From Chitinophaga sedimenti (GTDB lineage: Bacteria; Bacteroidota; Bacteroidia; Chitinophagales; Chitinophagaceae), in NCBI RefSeq assembly GCF_023156195.1, contig NZ_JAKUKA010000001.1:930001-994000 (forward strand): DNA of 64,000 nt, in the 5' to 3' direction. The position numbers were made by a program, and so were the translations under genes. Position 1 is the first letter of the stretch; each line of letters opens with the position of its first letter. Under the pieces are notes generated by a model. That model was not told the origin of the DNA and did no database searches. It was given only the letters and a program-made list of their open reading frames with translations. This document shows, piece by piece, positions 33,641-43,682 of this stretch.

Positions 33641-34972
33641 ATGAAAGGCATTTTAAAAAGCTTCTTCACGATATTGGTTTTTGCGTCTGTCAGCACCTGG
33701 TGCAGCAGCTGCAAGGATTTTCTTGCCGCGTCCCCCAATCGTGATCTGAACGAGCTGGATAATCTGGAAGATCTCCAGCGGTTGTTGGACCAATCCACGC
33801 ACAATAGTGAATATCCCAGCTCCGTGATGCTATGTGGCGAGAGTTATTATATTAGAACCGTTGATTGGGTTAATTCCACCAATGCTTACGAGAAAGCCTG
33901 TTACATATGGAGCAAGGATGTTTTCGTGGAGGATGACTGGTATTACACCTATCGCAGACTATTCGATCAGAATTTAGTTTTGAAGTCGCTCGGAAAGCTG
34001 AACGTGGATAAAGACAATGAAGACTTTAAAAGAATTAAAGGCACGGCGCTCTTTTTAAGAGCATATAATATGTACCACTTATCGCAGGCGCTGGCGCCAC
34101 AGTATTCATCGGCTACGCTTAATACTAAAACCGATATAGCCCTGCTGGATCAACCTGTCATCAATGAAACCAGGGGCGACGCCACTGTTAAGGAAATTTA
34201 TGAGTCGCTGGTAGGCGACTGTCTGGTGGCTAAAAATCTGTTACCGGATATAATGATCTATAATACACGGCCAAGCAAGGCGGCTGTTTGGGCTCTTTTA
34301 GGAAAGATATACCTTCAGATGGGAGAATACCGGCTTTCGGGCCAGGCGGCAGATTCAAGCCTGAAGTATCAACCTACGTTGCTTGACTTTAACCGTGTTG
34401 ATTCAACGGTGGCAGCCCCTTTCGTCCCAAAGGATAATCCTGAGGTGTTATTTTTATCACTGGTGCGAACCAGTTCATTTATGGGCCCATCGACTTGTAA
34501 GGTAGACAGCGTACTTTATAAATCATACGGCAAAAATGATTTAAGAAAGGGATTGTTTTTTCAACGAAATACTGATGGTAGTTTTCGTTTCAGAGGCAAT
34601 TACAATGGAACGGTAAGTGCGTTTTTATTTAACGGACTTGGTGCTGACGAAGTTTATCTTATCGCCGCTGAGGCAAGAGCACGTTTAGGAGAAATAGAAA
34701 GCTCCATGACTTATTTAAACAAAATGGCTGAAAAACGTTACAAAGCCGGTTCGTTTTCCGGATTTAATCCTGTAAGTCAAGAGGAGGCGCTATCATTAGT
34801 CCTGTCAGAAAGACGTAAGGAGATGATATTTAGGGGAGTTCGGTGGTCCGATTTGAAGCGCTTAAATCTGGATGAGCGATTTAAGGACACTATTGCAAGA
34901 GTGGTCGATAATGTTGCGTATAAGTTACTTCCCAACTCGCCCCAATATAAGTTGGGGTTAACAAAACCATAG
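33641..34972 (+). CDS. SusD/RagB-family nutrient-binding lipoprotein
   Basis: 443 residues, intact. The lipobox is SSC at residue ~24 (VSTWCSSCKDF). The fold is SusD-like: GTALFLRAYNMYHLSQALAPQY is the first TPR helix, followed by DATVKEIYESLVGDC, PSKAAVWALLGKIYLQMGEY and VLSERRKEMIFRGVRWSDLKRLN. It caps the SusC barrel 16 bp upstream and binds substrate at the cell surface. At ~440 residues it is on the short side, as in small SusCD pairs not tied to large polysaccharide loci. It lacks the common IPxxE/YPIPQ-type C-terminus. Confidence 0.92.
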   Translation: MKGILKSFFTILVFASVSTWCSSCKDFLAASPNRDLNELDNLEDLQRLLDQSTHNSEYPSSVMLCGESYYIRTVDWVNSTNAYEKACYIWSKDVFVEDDWYYTYRRLFDQNLVLKSLGKLNVDKDNEDFKRIKGTALFLRAYNMYHLSQALAPQYSSATLNTKTDIALLDQPVINETRGDATVKEIYESLVGDCLVAKNLLPDIMIYNTRPSKAAVWALLGKIYLQMGEYRLSGQAADSSLKYQPTLLDFNRVDSTVAAPFVPKDNPEVLFLSLVRTSSFMGPSTCKVDSVLYKSYGKNDLRKGLFFQRNTDGSFRFRGNYNGTVSAFLFNGLGADEVYLIAAEARARLGEIESSMTYLNKMAEKRYKAGSFSGFNPVSQEEALSLVLSERRKEMIFRGVRWSDLKRLNLDERFKDTIARVVDNVAYKLLPNSPQYKLGLTKP

Positions 34973-34992
34973 TTGAAAAGAACATGGATGCA

Positions 34993-35331
34993 CTAGCGCA
35001 TGGCATCTGAATAATATATTACACCAACCATCTGGTCGTTGTTTTCGAGCGCAAGCTCCAGTTCGCCATTAGGTACGATGTACGGATAGGTACCACTTCC
35101 ATTAGTGTAAACGCCGCATAGATTATCACTTCCCTGGCCGCAGCTTGATGAAGTAGGTGGCTGATTGGCGACAAAAACATAGTTGGTTGGATCCGTTCTT
35201 TCGTAGGCGTCATAAGGATTTCCTACGTACTGATAATAGCCGATTGTAGAAGGTTTGGTCTGGGCTTTCACAGCATAAAAAGTGCCCGCTGCAATTGCCA
35301 GCAGCGCTAGTGACAACATGTACTTTTTCAT
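34993..35331 (-). CDS. Small secreted protein with two cysteines, unknown function
   Basis: 112 residues. Signal peptide (residues 1-24, LALLAIAAGTFYAVKAQ), then a short mature protein with SSSCGQGSDNLCGVY, whose two cysteines could form a disulfide. The N-terminus resembles the DUF6520-type small exported proteins that accompany some Bacteroidota TonB/SusCD loci; the match is by eye and tentative. It converges on SusD with a 20-bp gap. No enzymatic motif is present. Confidence 0.6.
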   Translation of the reverse strand: MKKYMLSLALLAIAAGTFYAVKAQTKPSTIGYYQYVGNPYDAYERTDPTNYVFVANQPPTSSSCGQGSDNLCGVYTNGSGTYPYIVPNGELELALENNDQMVGVIYYSDAMR

Positions 35332-35776
35332 AATCTTACTATTGGTTTTAAATAAAAGATATTGCTCTCATTCCGAAAATCCGGAATAGCTTTTCACTGG
35401 CATAGGTCTGTAAATTTGTTGTGGTGTAAGATTCATCCCCCGAATGCGATCACATGATTAATAAAAATCCGGGTGGATTTTGGAGAAGTGAAGTGGTGTT
35501 CCAGGATATTGCGTTGTGGTCGTCAACAACACGTAGGTGTTGCGTTGTAACCGTTATACAATACATACGTGCCCCGGATATAGGACAGTTTTTTTCTCTT
35601 CGAACATTCAAGTCAAATTCTCAAAACGCTAGTATAATAACAAGCTGTTCACTGTAATTTATACTTCACATGATTTACACACCATCTAACAAGCAAGCTT
35701 ATACGTGACAGTGGGATAGCCAGGCCTAAAATTAATAATATCCCGGAATTGTGCAATTATTTTTTTATTTAATACG
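35332..35776. other. Intergenic region with a lone -7-like box
   Basis: TAAATTTG at 35411-35418 (plus) resembles a Bacteroidota -7 box, and CAACAC-GTAG-GTGTTG at ~35529-35544 is a perfect 6-bp hairpin. A 67-codon reading frame begins at 35454 but has no recognisable features. I do not call a gene. Confidence 0.3.
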
Positions 35777-35932
35777 TTAATCCCATTCATTTTTCTTTAG
35801 GTGGTCATAATCCTCTTTCTTCACCGTACCCTTCTTCTTACTGCGTGAGATGCCCTTATTCTTCCGCGCATTGATGTTGTTAACCAGCGAGTTTTTAACG
35901 CCCAGCTTGTTCTTTTTCCTACGTGTCGCCAT
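35777..35932 (-). CDS. Small highly basic protein (51 aa)
   Basis: ATG at 35930-35932 opens a 51-residue frame, MATRRKKNKLGVKNSL to KKNEWD, ending at 35777. It is rich in Lys, Arg and Asn with an acidic end, intact in an otherwise error-prone sequence, and too short for usual gene callers. Composition is like small ribosome- or RNA-binding proteins. It is divergent from the DEAD-box RNA helicase 66 bp away, so a role around RNA is possible (inference only). Confidence 0.6.
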   Translation of the reverse strand: MATRRKKNKLGVKNSLVNNINARKNKGISRSKKKGTVKKEDYDHLKKNEWD

Positions 35933-35982
35933 GGTAATGCTTTTGCTACAGGTAACACAAAGTACGGGCCGTAACTTTTTCG

Positions 35983-35990
35983 TACCTTTG
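35983..35990 (+). promoter_or_regulatory. Bacteroidota -7 box with near-leaderless start
   Basis: TACCTTTG lies 7 bp upstream of the helicase ATG at 35998. If used, transcription begins within a few bases of the start codon, so the mRNA would be almost leaderless. Confidence 0.5.
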
Positions 35991-35997
35991 CAGCCAC

Positions 35998-37270
35998 ATG
36001 AAATTCGAACAATACAATATTTCGCACGAAGTCAAACGCAGCCTGGAAGAACTGGGCTTTAAAAGGCCTACGGACATCCAGTTCAAGGCCATCCCGTCCA
36101 TCCTGAACGGCGACGACGTGCTGGCGATCGCGCAGACCGGTACCGGTAAAACTGCCGCCTTTGCCATCCCGGTGATCCACATTCTCCAGCGCAAACGCCA
36201 GCGTATTGCCCGCAAAGAGGTGCGTTGCCTGGTCATGGTGCCTACCCGCGAACTTGCCATGCAAATCGCGCAAGTGTTCGAAACCCTCGCTAAGTATACC
36301 AAACTGAATATTCTTGGCCTCTTTGGCGGCGTAGAGCAGGCCGACCAGGTAAAAAAGCTCGATAAGGGCGTGGATGTAATGATTGCCACACCAGGCCGTA
36401 TGTTCGACCTCATCAACCAGGAACATATCGACCTCAGTAACCGGACATCCTTATCCTCGACGAGGCCGATCATATGCTCGACCTCGGCTTTATCCGCGAT
36501 ATCCGCGACGTGCTTAAGCATATCCCGAGAGATCACCAGACGCTGTTCTTCTCCGCCACGATCGATAAAAATATTAAAGAACTGGCCTATTCTGTTGTGC
36601 GTAACGCGATCAGGATCCAGATATCGCCGCAGGACCCGGTTTCCAAAAACGTAAACCATGCGGTGGCTTTCGTGGAAATGGACGATAAGCGCTTTTTCCT
36701 TGAGCGATTGGTGAAAGAACTGCCGGAGGCGAAGATACTCGTGTTTGTACGCACTAAAGTACGCGCAGAGCGGGTGTTCGCGGCAATGGAGCGGGTGGGG
36801 ATCAAGTCGCTCACCATGCACGGCGGTAAGGAACAGAAGGATCGCCTGCAGATCATGGAGGAGTTCAAAAACGGAGATGCTAAATTATTGATAACCACCG
36901 ACGTTAATGCCCGCGGTATTGATATTCCGAACGTAGATTATGTAGTCAACTACGATCTGCCGGATGTGCCCGAAAACTATGTTCACCGTGTTGGTCGTAC
37001 CGGCAGGGGCGTGCAGCATGGCCAGGCCGTATCCTTCTGCGCCACGGAAGAAAAGCCCTTGCTCGAAGCGATCGAGGCGTACATCACCAAAAAGGTGACC
37101 GTCATGAAAATTGATGTAACCGACTACCGCGAAACGCTGAGCTTTTCGGAAGATATTCCCAACGATAACTGGCAACTGCTCATTGACGAGCACGAGAAAC
37201 AGCTGAAGGGCAAAAAAAAAAAAGAAGTAAGCAACTGCCTACTCCTTTTTCTATTCACGAAACATTGTAG
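35998..37270 (+). CDS. DEAD-box ATP-dependent RNA helicase (two frame breaks)
   Basis: Reconstructed 424 residues. Q motif F(28)xRPTDIQ region, motif I AQTGTGKT, Ia PTRELAMQ, II DEAD (ILILDEADHMLDLGF), III SAT, and C-terminal motifs V-VI (NARGIDIPNVDYVVNYD, HRVGRTGR). It unwinds RNA, as in cold adaptation and ribosome assembly (RhlE/CsdA relatives). A base is missing near 36441 (AACCGGAC). The A12 run at 37212-37223 also appears one base short: with 13 A the protein ends KKKKRSKQL...HETL at 37270, two bases from the convergent gene; as written it would read on into that gene. The second repair is inferred. Confidence 0.9.
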
Positions 37271-37271
37271 C

Positions 37272-37878
37272 CTACCGTTCTACACCAACGATCAGTCCCT
37301 GATCCAGCCATATTTTAAGGTCCTTTCGCGAAAACCCGACCGGTGCGGGTAAATAAGCGGAAGGGCCTTTTCCTTTGATGACATTCAAGCCGCTTTCCTG
37401 GTCGGTCTCGAACTGGTTCATCAGCAGGTAAGCCGAATCGGCCGTGGTGTTTTGTACTTTATAAAGGGTATAAGTGCCGCCCCCACGCTTCACTGCCAGC
37501 ACATCGCCAGCTTCCGGCGCCACTACCCGCGATGCCGTGCGGACCGTTTCCCGCTGATCGCTGATAAAGCCCGTAGCGATAATACCCAGCGCAAGGATAA
37601 TCCCGGTATAAGTCCAGGCCGGTGCGCGTATCGGCTGCTTCACCTTATTATAAGCTGTTTTCAGAGAAGACGGCATCTGCCGGTTATGCAGCGTGTCTTT
37701 GCAATAGCTGCACTGGCTCCGGCCCGTTTTGCCGACAGGAAAAAAAAGGAACCATCAGCACATGCCAGTAGTGCTGGTGAATGTCCATTGTGACTGTCCT
37801 TTCTTTACCGCAGGTAGGGCATCGCTGCTCCAGCAGCGCCGCACCAACATGGGTACTTTTTGATCCTCCGACGATCAT
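37272..37878 (-). CDS. Zinc-ribbon membrane protein, unknown function (one extra base)
   Basis: Reconstructed 201 residues. An N-terminal zinc ribbon uses CPTCG (~residue 20) and CSYC (~residue 61), followed by one membrane helix (YTGIILALGIIATGFISD). A periplasmic-facing domain then carries VVAPEAGDVLAVKRGGGTYTLYKV and ends LKIWLDQGLIVGVER. A run of eight A at 37739-37746 (plus) appears one too long; removing one restores VPFFPVGKTGRSQC. I do not recognise the family beyond the zinc ribbon. Confidence 0.65.
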
Positions 37879-38132
37879 AGGAAAATAATGTCCTGTTTTA
37901 ACAAATATGGATGTTTTTCTTCACATAACAGATAGCACAAAAATGTAATATTCTTGCCTGGCTACTGTGACCGGTCCCATTAAACCACAACGAATGTGCC
38001 GAAATCGTTTAACCAGTCAATAACACTGCCGTCATTGGCCGGTATACACAACTTCTTTACCTTCAGGCAACTTCGCGATCGTTATCCGCGTAATCATGTA
38101 AAGTGAACAACTTATCTGAAATCTAAATGTGT

Positions 38133-38546
38133 ATGAAAAAATTAGGCATGTTGCTGTTATTGTCAGGCGCCACCTTGTTTGCGGCCTGTTCGAGAAATGA
38201 TGATAATAACGCGGTAAACCCCGGCCCGGTCGCTGCTTCCGGTACCTGGAGGGTAACATTGTTCTCTGAAAGGGGAGGGGATGAAACGTCGGACTTCAGC
38301 GGGTATACTTTTACGTTTGCCGATGGCGGTACGGCTACGGCAGCCAAAGGCGGCACTTCCAAAACCGGCAGCTGGAGCAGCAGCAGTAAAAAGTTCAATA
38401 TCGATTTCGGCGTTAAGTCAGATGCCAATAAGCCGCTCGGCGAACTCACCGACGACTGGCTGGTTATTTCCGCCAGCAGCACGGAGATCAAACTCCGCGA
38501 TGATAATAGCAGCAGCGCAGAATACCTGACCTTCACCAAAAACTAG
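38133..38546 (+). CDS. Small lipoprotein (137 aa), unknown function
   Basis: Signal with lipobox LFAAC (MKKLGMLLLLSGATLFAACS), then a beta-rich domain: SGTWRVTLFSERGGDETSDFSGYTF, low-complexity Gly/Thr/Ser linkers and LTDDWLVISASSTEIKLRDD. This is a lipocalin-like small fold common in Bacteroidota lipoproteins, but I cannot name the family. ATG at 38133 is preferred over 38127. Its own terminator follows. Confidence 0.65.
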   Translation: MKKLGMLLLLSGATLFAACSRNDDNNAVNPGPVAASGTWRVTLFSERGGDETSDFSGYTFTFADGGTATAAKGGTSKTGSWSSSSKKFNIDFGVKSDANKPLGELTDDWLVISASSTEIKLRDDNSSSAEYLTFTKN

Positions 38547-38551
38547 TTCAT

Positions 38552-38579
38552 AAAAAAGCGGCCCGGAGGCCGCTTTTTT
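38552..38579 (+). terminator. Intrinsic terminator after the small lipoprotein
   Basis: AAAAAAGCGGCC and GGCCGCTTTTTT form a near-perfect stem around CGGA. Confidence 0.85.
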
Positions 38580-38590
38580 ATTTATGATGA

Positions 38591-40268
38591 TTAACAGCGA
38601 TCGTCCGGATCTACTGGTTTGGGCGGGTACCATGACTGGTAAACCTGCGTCCGTACCGGTCCTTTGCTTTTCACGTCGTCTGCCGGCACCGGTTTACGCT
38701 TGTCTTCCTTCGATGGCTTTTGCGGTTTGATAGGTTGCTCCGCTTTTAAGGCTTTCGCTGGCTTACTCGCTTTTTCAGGTTTAATCTTTTTCCCGGGTTC
38801 AACCTGTATGTTCATTGCCTCAATGGGCTTTATCTTCACGTTTAACGGCCGTACCGGTTGTATTTGTACGTCCAGGTTATGCAGGGCCTGCACCTTCACC
38901 TGCAGGTTATGCGTGGCGTTTATATGCGTTTCCATCTCCTTCACCTGCACATTCAGTTCCTGTATCTTTTTGTCAATGTGGAACTCGTAATTAGCCGCTA
39001 ATGTGTCCATCCCGGCTTTCGGCTTTTGAAAAGCAGGTGTCTTATGATAATCAGCGTGCATGGTGTCCGGTGCTTTATCTTTTGATTGCACCGGTTTCAT
39101 TGACTTCGGGCTGCCAACGTTCTTATTTTTTTCAGTTTGATGTTTGGGTTTTGCAAACGGCACGTATTTCTTTTTGGGTACGGTATCCTTTACCGGCGCA
39201 GCGGAAACCGTGGGCGCAATAACCGGCGTAACAGGAGTCACCGCGGAGGCAGCGACCGGGCGCATATTGCTGAATACCAAAAGCGCGGCAAGCGCGAGTG
39301 CACCGCCCAGCAGCAGCAGTTTACCTTTGCTGCCGAGGGGGCCGTTTTCCCGGTAATCATGCGTTGGATCCGGATAAATAATTGCCCGGGGTGGTCTTTT
39401 AAGCTCATGGCGTAACTATTTTGGGTGAGGGTAAATTCCTGGAACGACACAAGGGCCTGCATATAGGCATCTTCTCCACGGGTTTGGTCCAGCACCATTT
39501 CGTCACAGCAGGCCTCCCGCTCTTCCTTCAGCAAAGCCGAAATCCACAGCAAACCGGGATTGAAAAAGAAAATGGTTTCCGTAATATGTTGCACCAGGTT
39601 AACCAGGTAATCATTCCGGCGGATGTGCGCCAGTTCATGCAGCAGGATGGTTTCCAGCTGCTCTGCCGGTAAGTTTCAAGCAGCCCCAAAGGTACCAGCA
39701 CAATGGGTTTCAGCGTACCAATGGTAACGGGTACCTTCACCAGCCGCGACTCCAGCAACTTCACCACTTTGCGGATGCCCATATCATGTTTCAGGTCGTA
39801 GAAGCGGTTGCGCCACTTCGTGTCCGGCACTTGTATTTCCCGGGTACGCAGTTGTTTTATCCGCCATAAGCCACTGCCGGTTTGTACCAGTTTAAAAGAA
39901 AAACCAGCATCCATGCCGCCACGATCCACCCCGCGTATGCGTTGCTCCAATCCACCACAGCGGCCACCAGCCCGGGCCGCGCAACGTGAATGGCGGAAGG
40001 AGCGGCATCAGCGACGGAAACCGCCGCCTGGCCCGGACTGTTGGCTGCCAGCTGCAGGCACAACGTGAGCGCCGTACCGCATAGGAATAATAGCATAATC
40101 CCCCGATCCACCAGTACCTCACCCGTGCCGCGCTGCGTCGCGTGCTCATAATTACAATACCGGCAAGGGCCGCAGCCAGCACGCCCTGCCAGAGCGAATG
40201 CAACAGGGTAAGGCCGAAAGCGCTTACCAAAGGATGATGTAACAAGTGTTGAAAAAGGGTGCGGACAT
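38591..40268 (-). CDS. BlaR1/MecR1-like M56 zinc peptidase sensor (five frame breaks)
   Basis: Reconstructed 560 residues. Four membrane helices (LLHSLWQGVLAAALAGIVI, GGIMLLFLCGTALTLCLQL, GWIVAAWMLVF, and LLLLGGALALAALLVF) surround an M56 peptidase with the zinc site HELAH (LLHELAHIRRNDY) and EREACCDEMVL. Beyond the last helix is a ~220-residue periplasmic tail, very rich in Lys and Pro, with four 10-residue repeats at 38792-38911. There is no penicillin-binding domain. It should cleave the BlaI-type repressor just upstream on receiving an external signal. Breaks near 40257, 40102, 39900, 39672 and 39348 are each one lost base. The start at 40268 follows BlaI by 10 bp. Confidence 0.85.
38792..38911 (-). 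repeat. Four 10-residue periplasmic repeats in the M56 protein
   Basis: HNLQVKVQAL, HNLDVQIQPV, RPLNVKIKPI and EAMNIQVEPG follow one another without gaps, pattern xxLxVxIxPx. This would form short beta-strands, perhaps a small beta-solenoid or binding arm. Confidence 0.7.
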
Positions 40269-40278
40269 AACGAATAGT

Positions 40279-40673
40279 TTATTGTTCTTTATCCATCTTC
40301 TTTAAGAGTGCTTTAATGGCATCCAGCTCTTTTTAGAGGTCTTATGGTTGCCCAACAGCTGCATCATCAGGTTGCTCGCCGAGCCATCGTACAGGTTTTC
40401 CACGAACTTGTCCAACAGCATGCTCTTCGTTTTGCTCTCTTCCATCGCGGGACTGTACACATGTTTCATCGCGCTTTCATCGCGCACGAGCAAACCTTTC
40501 TCCACCATGATCTGCATCAGCTTCAGGGTAGAAGTGTATTGCACTTCACGTTTCTCCTCGTTCAGCTTGTCATTTACCGTGCGCACGGTAGAAGGACCGT
40601 ACTTCCACAGTACCTGCAATATCTCCAGCTCCGAACGGGTAGGTTCCTGTAAATCCTGGTTTTCCTTTTTCAT
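40279..40673 (-). CDS. BlaI/MecI-family transcriptional repressor (one frame break)
   Basis: Reconstructed 131 residues. It has the penicillinase-repressor winged helix (PTRSELEILQVLWKYGPSTVRTVNDKL, YTSTLKLMQIMVEKGLL) and a dimerisation tail ending KALLKKMDKEQ. One A is missing in A5 near 40335; the uncorrected frame ends early. It should repress its own operon with the M56 sensor, and cleavage by that sensor would relieve it. The target genes of the pair are not evident. Confidence 0.9.
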
Positions 40674-40692
40674 AGTTTAAAGGTAGGAAAAA

Positions 40693-40704
40693 TTTCGTAC
40701 GAAA
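40693..40704. promoter_or_regulatory. Candidate BlaI operator palindrome
   Basis: TTTCGTACGAAA is a perfect 12-bp palindrome 20 bp upstream of the blaI-type start. The position fits autoregulation; the classical TACA/TGTA half-sites of Firmicutes operators are not present. Confidence 0.45.
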
Positions 40705-40746
40705 AAAGTTTTATGTTATTTTTACCGCGGTTGAGTGGGAAGAATA

Positions 40747-40779
40747 ACTTCCCACAGAAGAAAGTCTTCCTATGGAAGT
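40747..40779. other. Nested inverted repeat between BlaI and S9 peptidase genes
   Basis: ACTTCC pairs with GGAAGT, and inside it GAAG pairs with CTTC, in 33 bp. It may be part of transcription termination or an operator. Confidence 0.35.
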
Positions 40780-40800
40780 AACTTTTTCATCATGATAAAG

Positions 40801-40838
40801 AAAATCCCCCGCGCTGTCCAGCACAGGGGATTCTTTCT
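40801..40838 (-). terminator. Terminator of the S9 peptidase gene
   Basis: AATCCCC and GGGGATT pair around a GC-rich loop 15 bp past the stop (minus strand), followed by T-rich sequence. Confidence 0.6.
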
Positions 40839-40852
40839 TATGTTGATGTCGT

Positions 40853-43365
40853 TTATCGCCTTCCACCCATCGCGGCAGCACGGGCAGCGGGACTGCCTTT
40901 CTGTTCCACTTCGCGGTTCATTTCCATAATGTCCACCGGTTGCGAGAAGTCGCCCAGCAGCCATTTGGCGTAGTAGTCAGCCAGTCCCCAGAAGAACCAT
41001 TCCTGCATATCGCCGTAAGCGTGTGCCTGGCCGGGTAGCAGCATAATGTCAAAACGTTTGTTCGCGCGGATCAGCGAGTTGATCACACGGATGGTATTGG
41101 CCGGGTTCACATTATCGTCCACATCGCCGGTAGTCAGCATCAGGTGCCCTTTCAGGTTACGTGCCAGGTCCGGGTTTTTATCGATGTTGTAAACAAAGCT
41201 GGTATCGCCTTTTTCGCCGATCACCTCTTTTACGCCGTGATGTTTTTCGCTCCACCAGCGGTTGTAAATGCTGTTATCGTGGTTGCCCGAGCTGGATACC
41301 GCTACTTTAAAGAAGTCGGGGTACACCAGCATGGCTGCGGTAGACATAAACCCGCCACCAGAGTGGCCGTGGATACCAACACGGTTGATGTCGATGTAGT
41401 TGTAGCGATCAGACAGTTGTTCGATGGCGGCCTTCTTATCAGCCAGGCCATAATCGCGCAGGTTGCCGTATCCATAGTTATGATACCATTTGGAACGGCT
41501 CGGGTTACCACCGCGATTGCCCATCGTTACCACGATCATCCCGATCTGCGCGAGGCGGTCGGTACGATCAGCGCCTTTATTGAAGCTTTTCAATACCGCT
41601 TCGGTTTGCGGACCAGGGTACACGTACGCCACGATCGGGTACTTCTTCGTGCTGTCGAAGTTGTAAGGCTTATACATGACGCCGTAGATGTCGGTAATGC
41701 CGTCATCGGCCTTTACAGTAAAGATTTCCGGGAACTTATAACCGGCAGCGAATAGCTGACTGAGATCGGCGCTTTCCAGGTCCATTACTTTTTGCCGTTC
41801 GCGTCGTACAGCGCCGATTTAGGCACCGTGTTCACACGGGAATAGTTGTCAACAAAGAAAGTATTGTTATCGTTCAGGCTCATGTTATGGTCAAAGTCGC
41901 CGGCATTCAGCAGCGTCAGACCAGAACCGTCGAAGTTTATTTTATAGAGATGCAGATAGTACGGATCTTCTTTGCCCTCACGGCCGTTGGCGGAAAAGTA
42001 AAGTACCCTTTTCTTTTCGTCGATACCCACGATGTCTTCGCAGTGGAACGCGCCGGAAGTGATTTGGTTTTTAAGGGTACCATTGCCATCATACAGGTAG
42101 AAGTGGCCCCATCCGTCTCTTTCGCTCCACTGGATCAGTTCTTTGCCATCGTTTACCAGGCCCAGTTTACGGATTTCCACGTAGGTATTCATGCGCTCTT
42201 CGATCAATACTTTAGGGGTGCCGGTGGCCACGTCGATGCTTACTACGTCAATACGTTTCAGGTCGCGGCTGGTACGGTTCAGGTAGAATTTATCTTTTGT
42301 ACCAAGCCAGGTCAGCGGGCGCCAGTCATCGTCTCTTTCATTTTGTTTGAAGTTGGAGGACCAGATGCCAACATCCTGGTTTTTGAACGCGGAAACCGCC
42401 AGCGCCTGCTGGTTACCGGTGGCAGCGTCGAACAGGAGTACAAACTCGTCCGGCGCTTCTTTTTCGCCAGGCAGCTGGTATTTATATGTTTTAAGGGTAG
42501 GGCGGGGATCGGCGACGCTGTTGATCACCCACATTTCCTTCAGTTTACGGGTATCTGAACGCACCATGGCGAACTTCTTGCTGTCGGGCGACCATAACAC
42601 GTAAGCCGCGCGGCGCTTGGGTTTTGCCTTCGTGCTATCGCTTGCGTTATCATCGTCTTTTTCACCGCCGCCATAAGCGAAAAACTCAATACCATCTTTA
42701 GTGAGCTGTGTTTCCACGATGGTGCTGTCGCTTTCGTTTTTCAAAGCCTTTTCGTAGTTGGCTTTGTCCATCTTATACAGGTTGTAGTTACGTGCAAAGA
42801 TGATGGTGGAGCTGTCGGGCGATACAGACGCCCAGTTCGGGCGGCGCGCCGGCTTTTTAAACTCCTTCAGTTCCTGCAACTGGCCGGTACTGAAAGTATA
42901 CTCGAAATAAAAGATCTTTTTACCACGCGGCTGCGGTGTTCCACGGCGTACGGTGGTATCTTTTCTTTCTTCGTCGATCGTGCTTTTGATCTCAAAGCGC
43001 ATCCCGTTCTCGCTCTCCGTCAAACGAAGGCTGTCGATCGGCAGGTGTTGCGCATCGAAAGGGTCTTTGACGATCTGTGTAAGCTGGGCGGCGAGTTTCT
43101 CCAGGTCGAACATCTCTTTTTTCTCACGGGTAGCGGGATTTACGAGGTACCATTTTCTTCCGGAAGTCGTTTCGTACATATACCAGAACCGGTCCGATTT
43201 CTTGAACCAGTGCGGGCTTACGGAAGTAGAGAACACCATCTTGCCCAGTTTCTTTGGCGAAAACTTAGAAGCCAGCTGGTAATTGGCTTTCTCCGCTGCG
43301 GGCGCCTGCGCCATCAGCAGTTGCACGTTCAACAGGAAGAAGGAAAAGCATAAGAGTTTTTTCAT
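40853..43365 (-). CDS. S9 family prolyl oligopeptidase/dipeptidyl peptidase IV-like (one frame break)
   Basis: Reconstructed 837 residues, exported (signal peptide LLCFSFFLLNVQLLMAQA). An N-terminal beta-propeller (residues ~40-560, DPP4-type WSPDSKKFAMVRS, VLYFSANGREG) is followed by an alpha/beta-hydrolase with nucleophile GHSGGGFM, acid in TTGDVDDNV and histidine in GQAHAYG. It should trim dipeptides or oligopeptides in the periplasm or outside. The frame is lost at an A5 run at 41788-41792, where one A restores KKVMDLESADL. Confidence 0.92.
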
Positions 43366-43682
43366 TCAGCAGTAGATTTTGATAAAGTTGACAGGCTTTA
43401 CCGCGGTATAACAGCCCCGGTGAATGCCAGGGATATTTACGGTTAAGTAATGGATAATTTTTGATAATTCAAGCCCAGTAAGGGTTTGGACGGATTGCAA
43501 AATAAGCAGCGGGTAGGGGAAACAGAAAAAAAGGAGTATGAAAGGTTGATAGGCGGTACGGGTGGCGGGCGCGCTGTCCGCCTACCGCCACGCCAAACAG
43601 GACGGCTTTCACAAGAAGTTCCATAGTAAAGGTGTATTGGAAAAAAAATGCAGGCGGCCGGCCTGCATGGGGAATGATGTTG
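43366..43682. other. Intergenic region between S9 peptidase and Dabb genes
   Basis: 317 bp. Besides the Dabb terminator at 43641-43668 I see a GC-rich partial inverted repeat at ~43553-43594 (GGCGG and CCGCC elements) and nothing coding. Confidence 0.3.
43641..43668 (-). terminator. Intrinsic terminator of the Dabb-family gene
   Basis: On the minus strand ATGCAGGC-CGGCC-GCCTGCAT forms a perfect stem followed by eight T. Confidence 0.85.

Noticed and set aside
35454..35657. 67-codon gene
   Set aside because: No ribosome-binding context, family features or conservation visible; only a lone -7-like box lies upstream.
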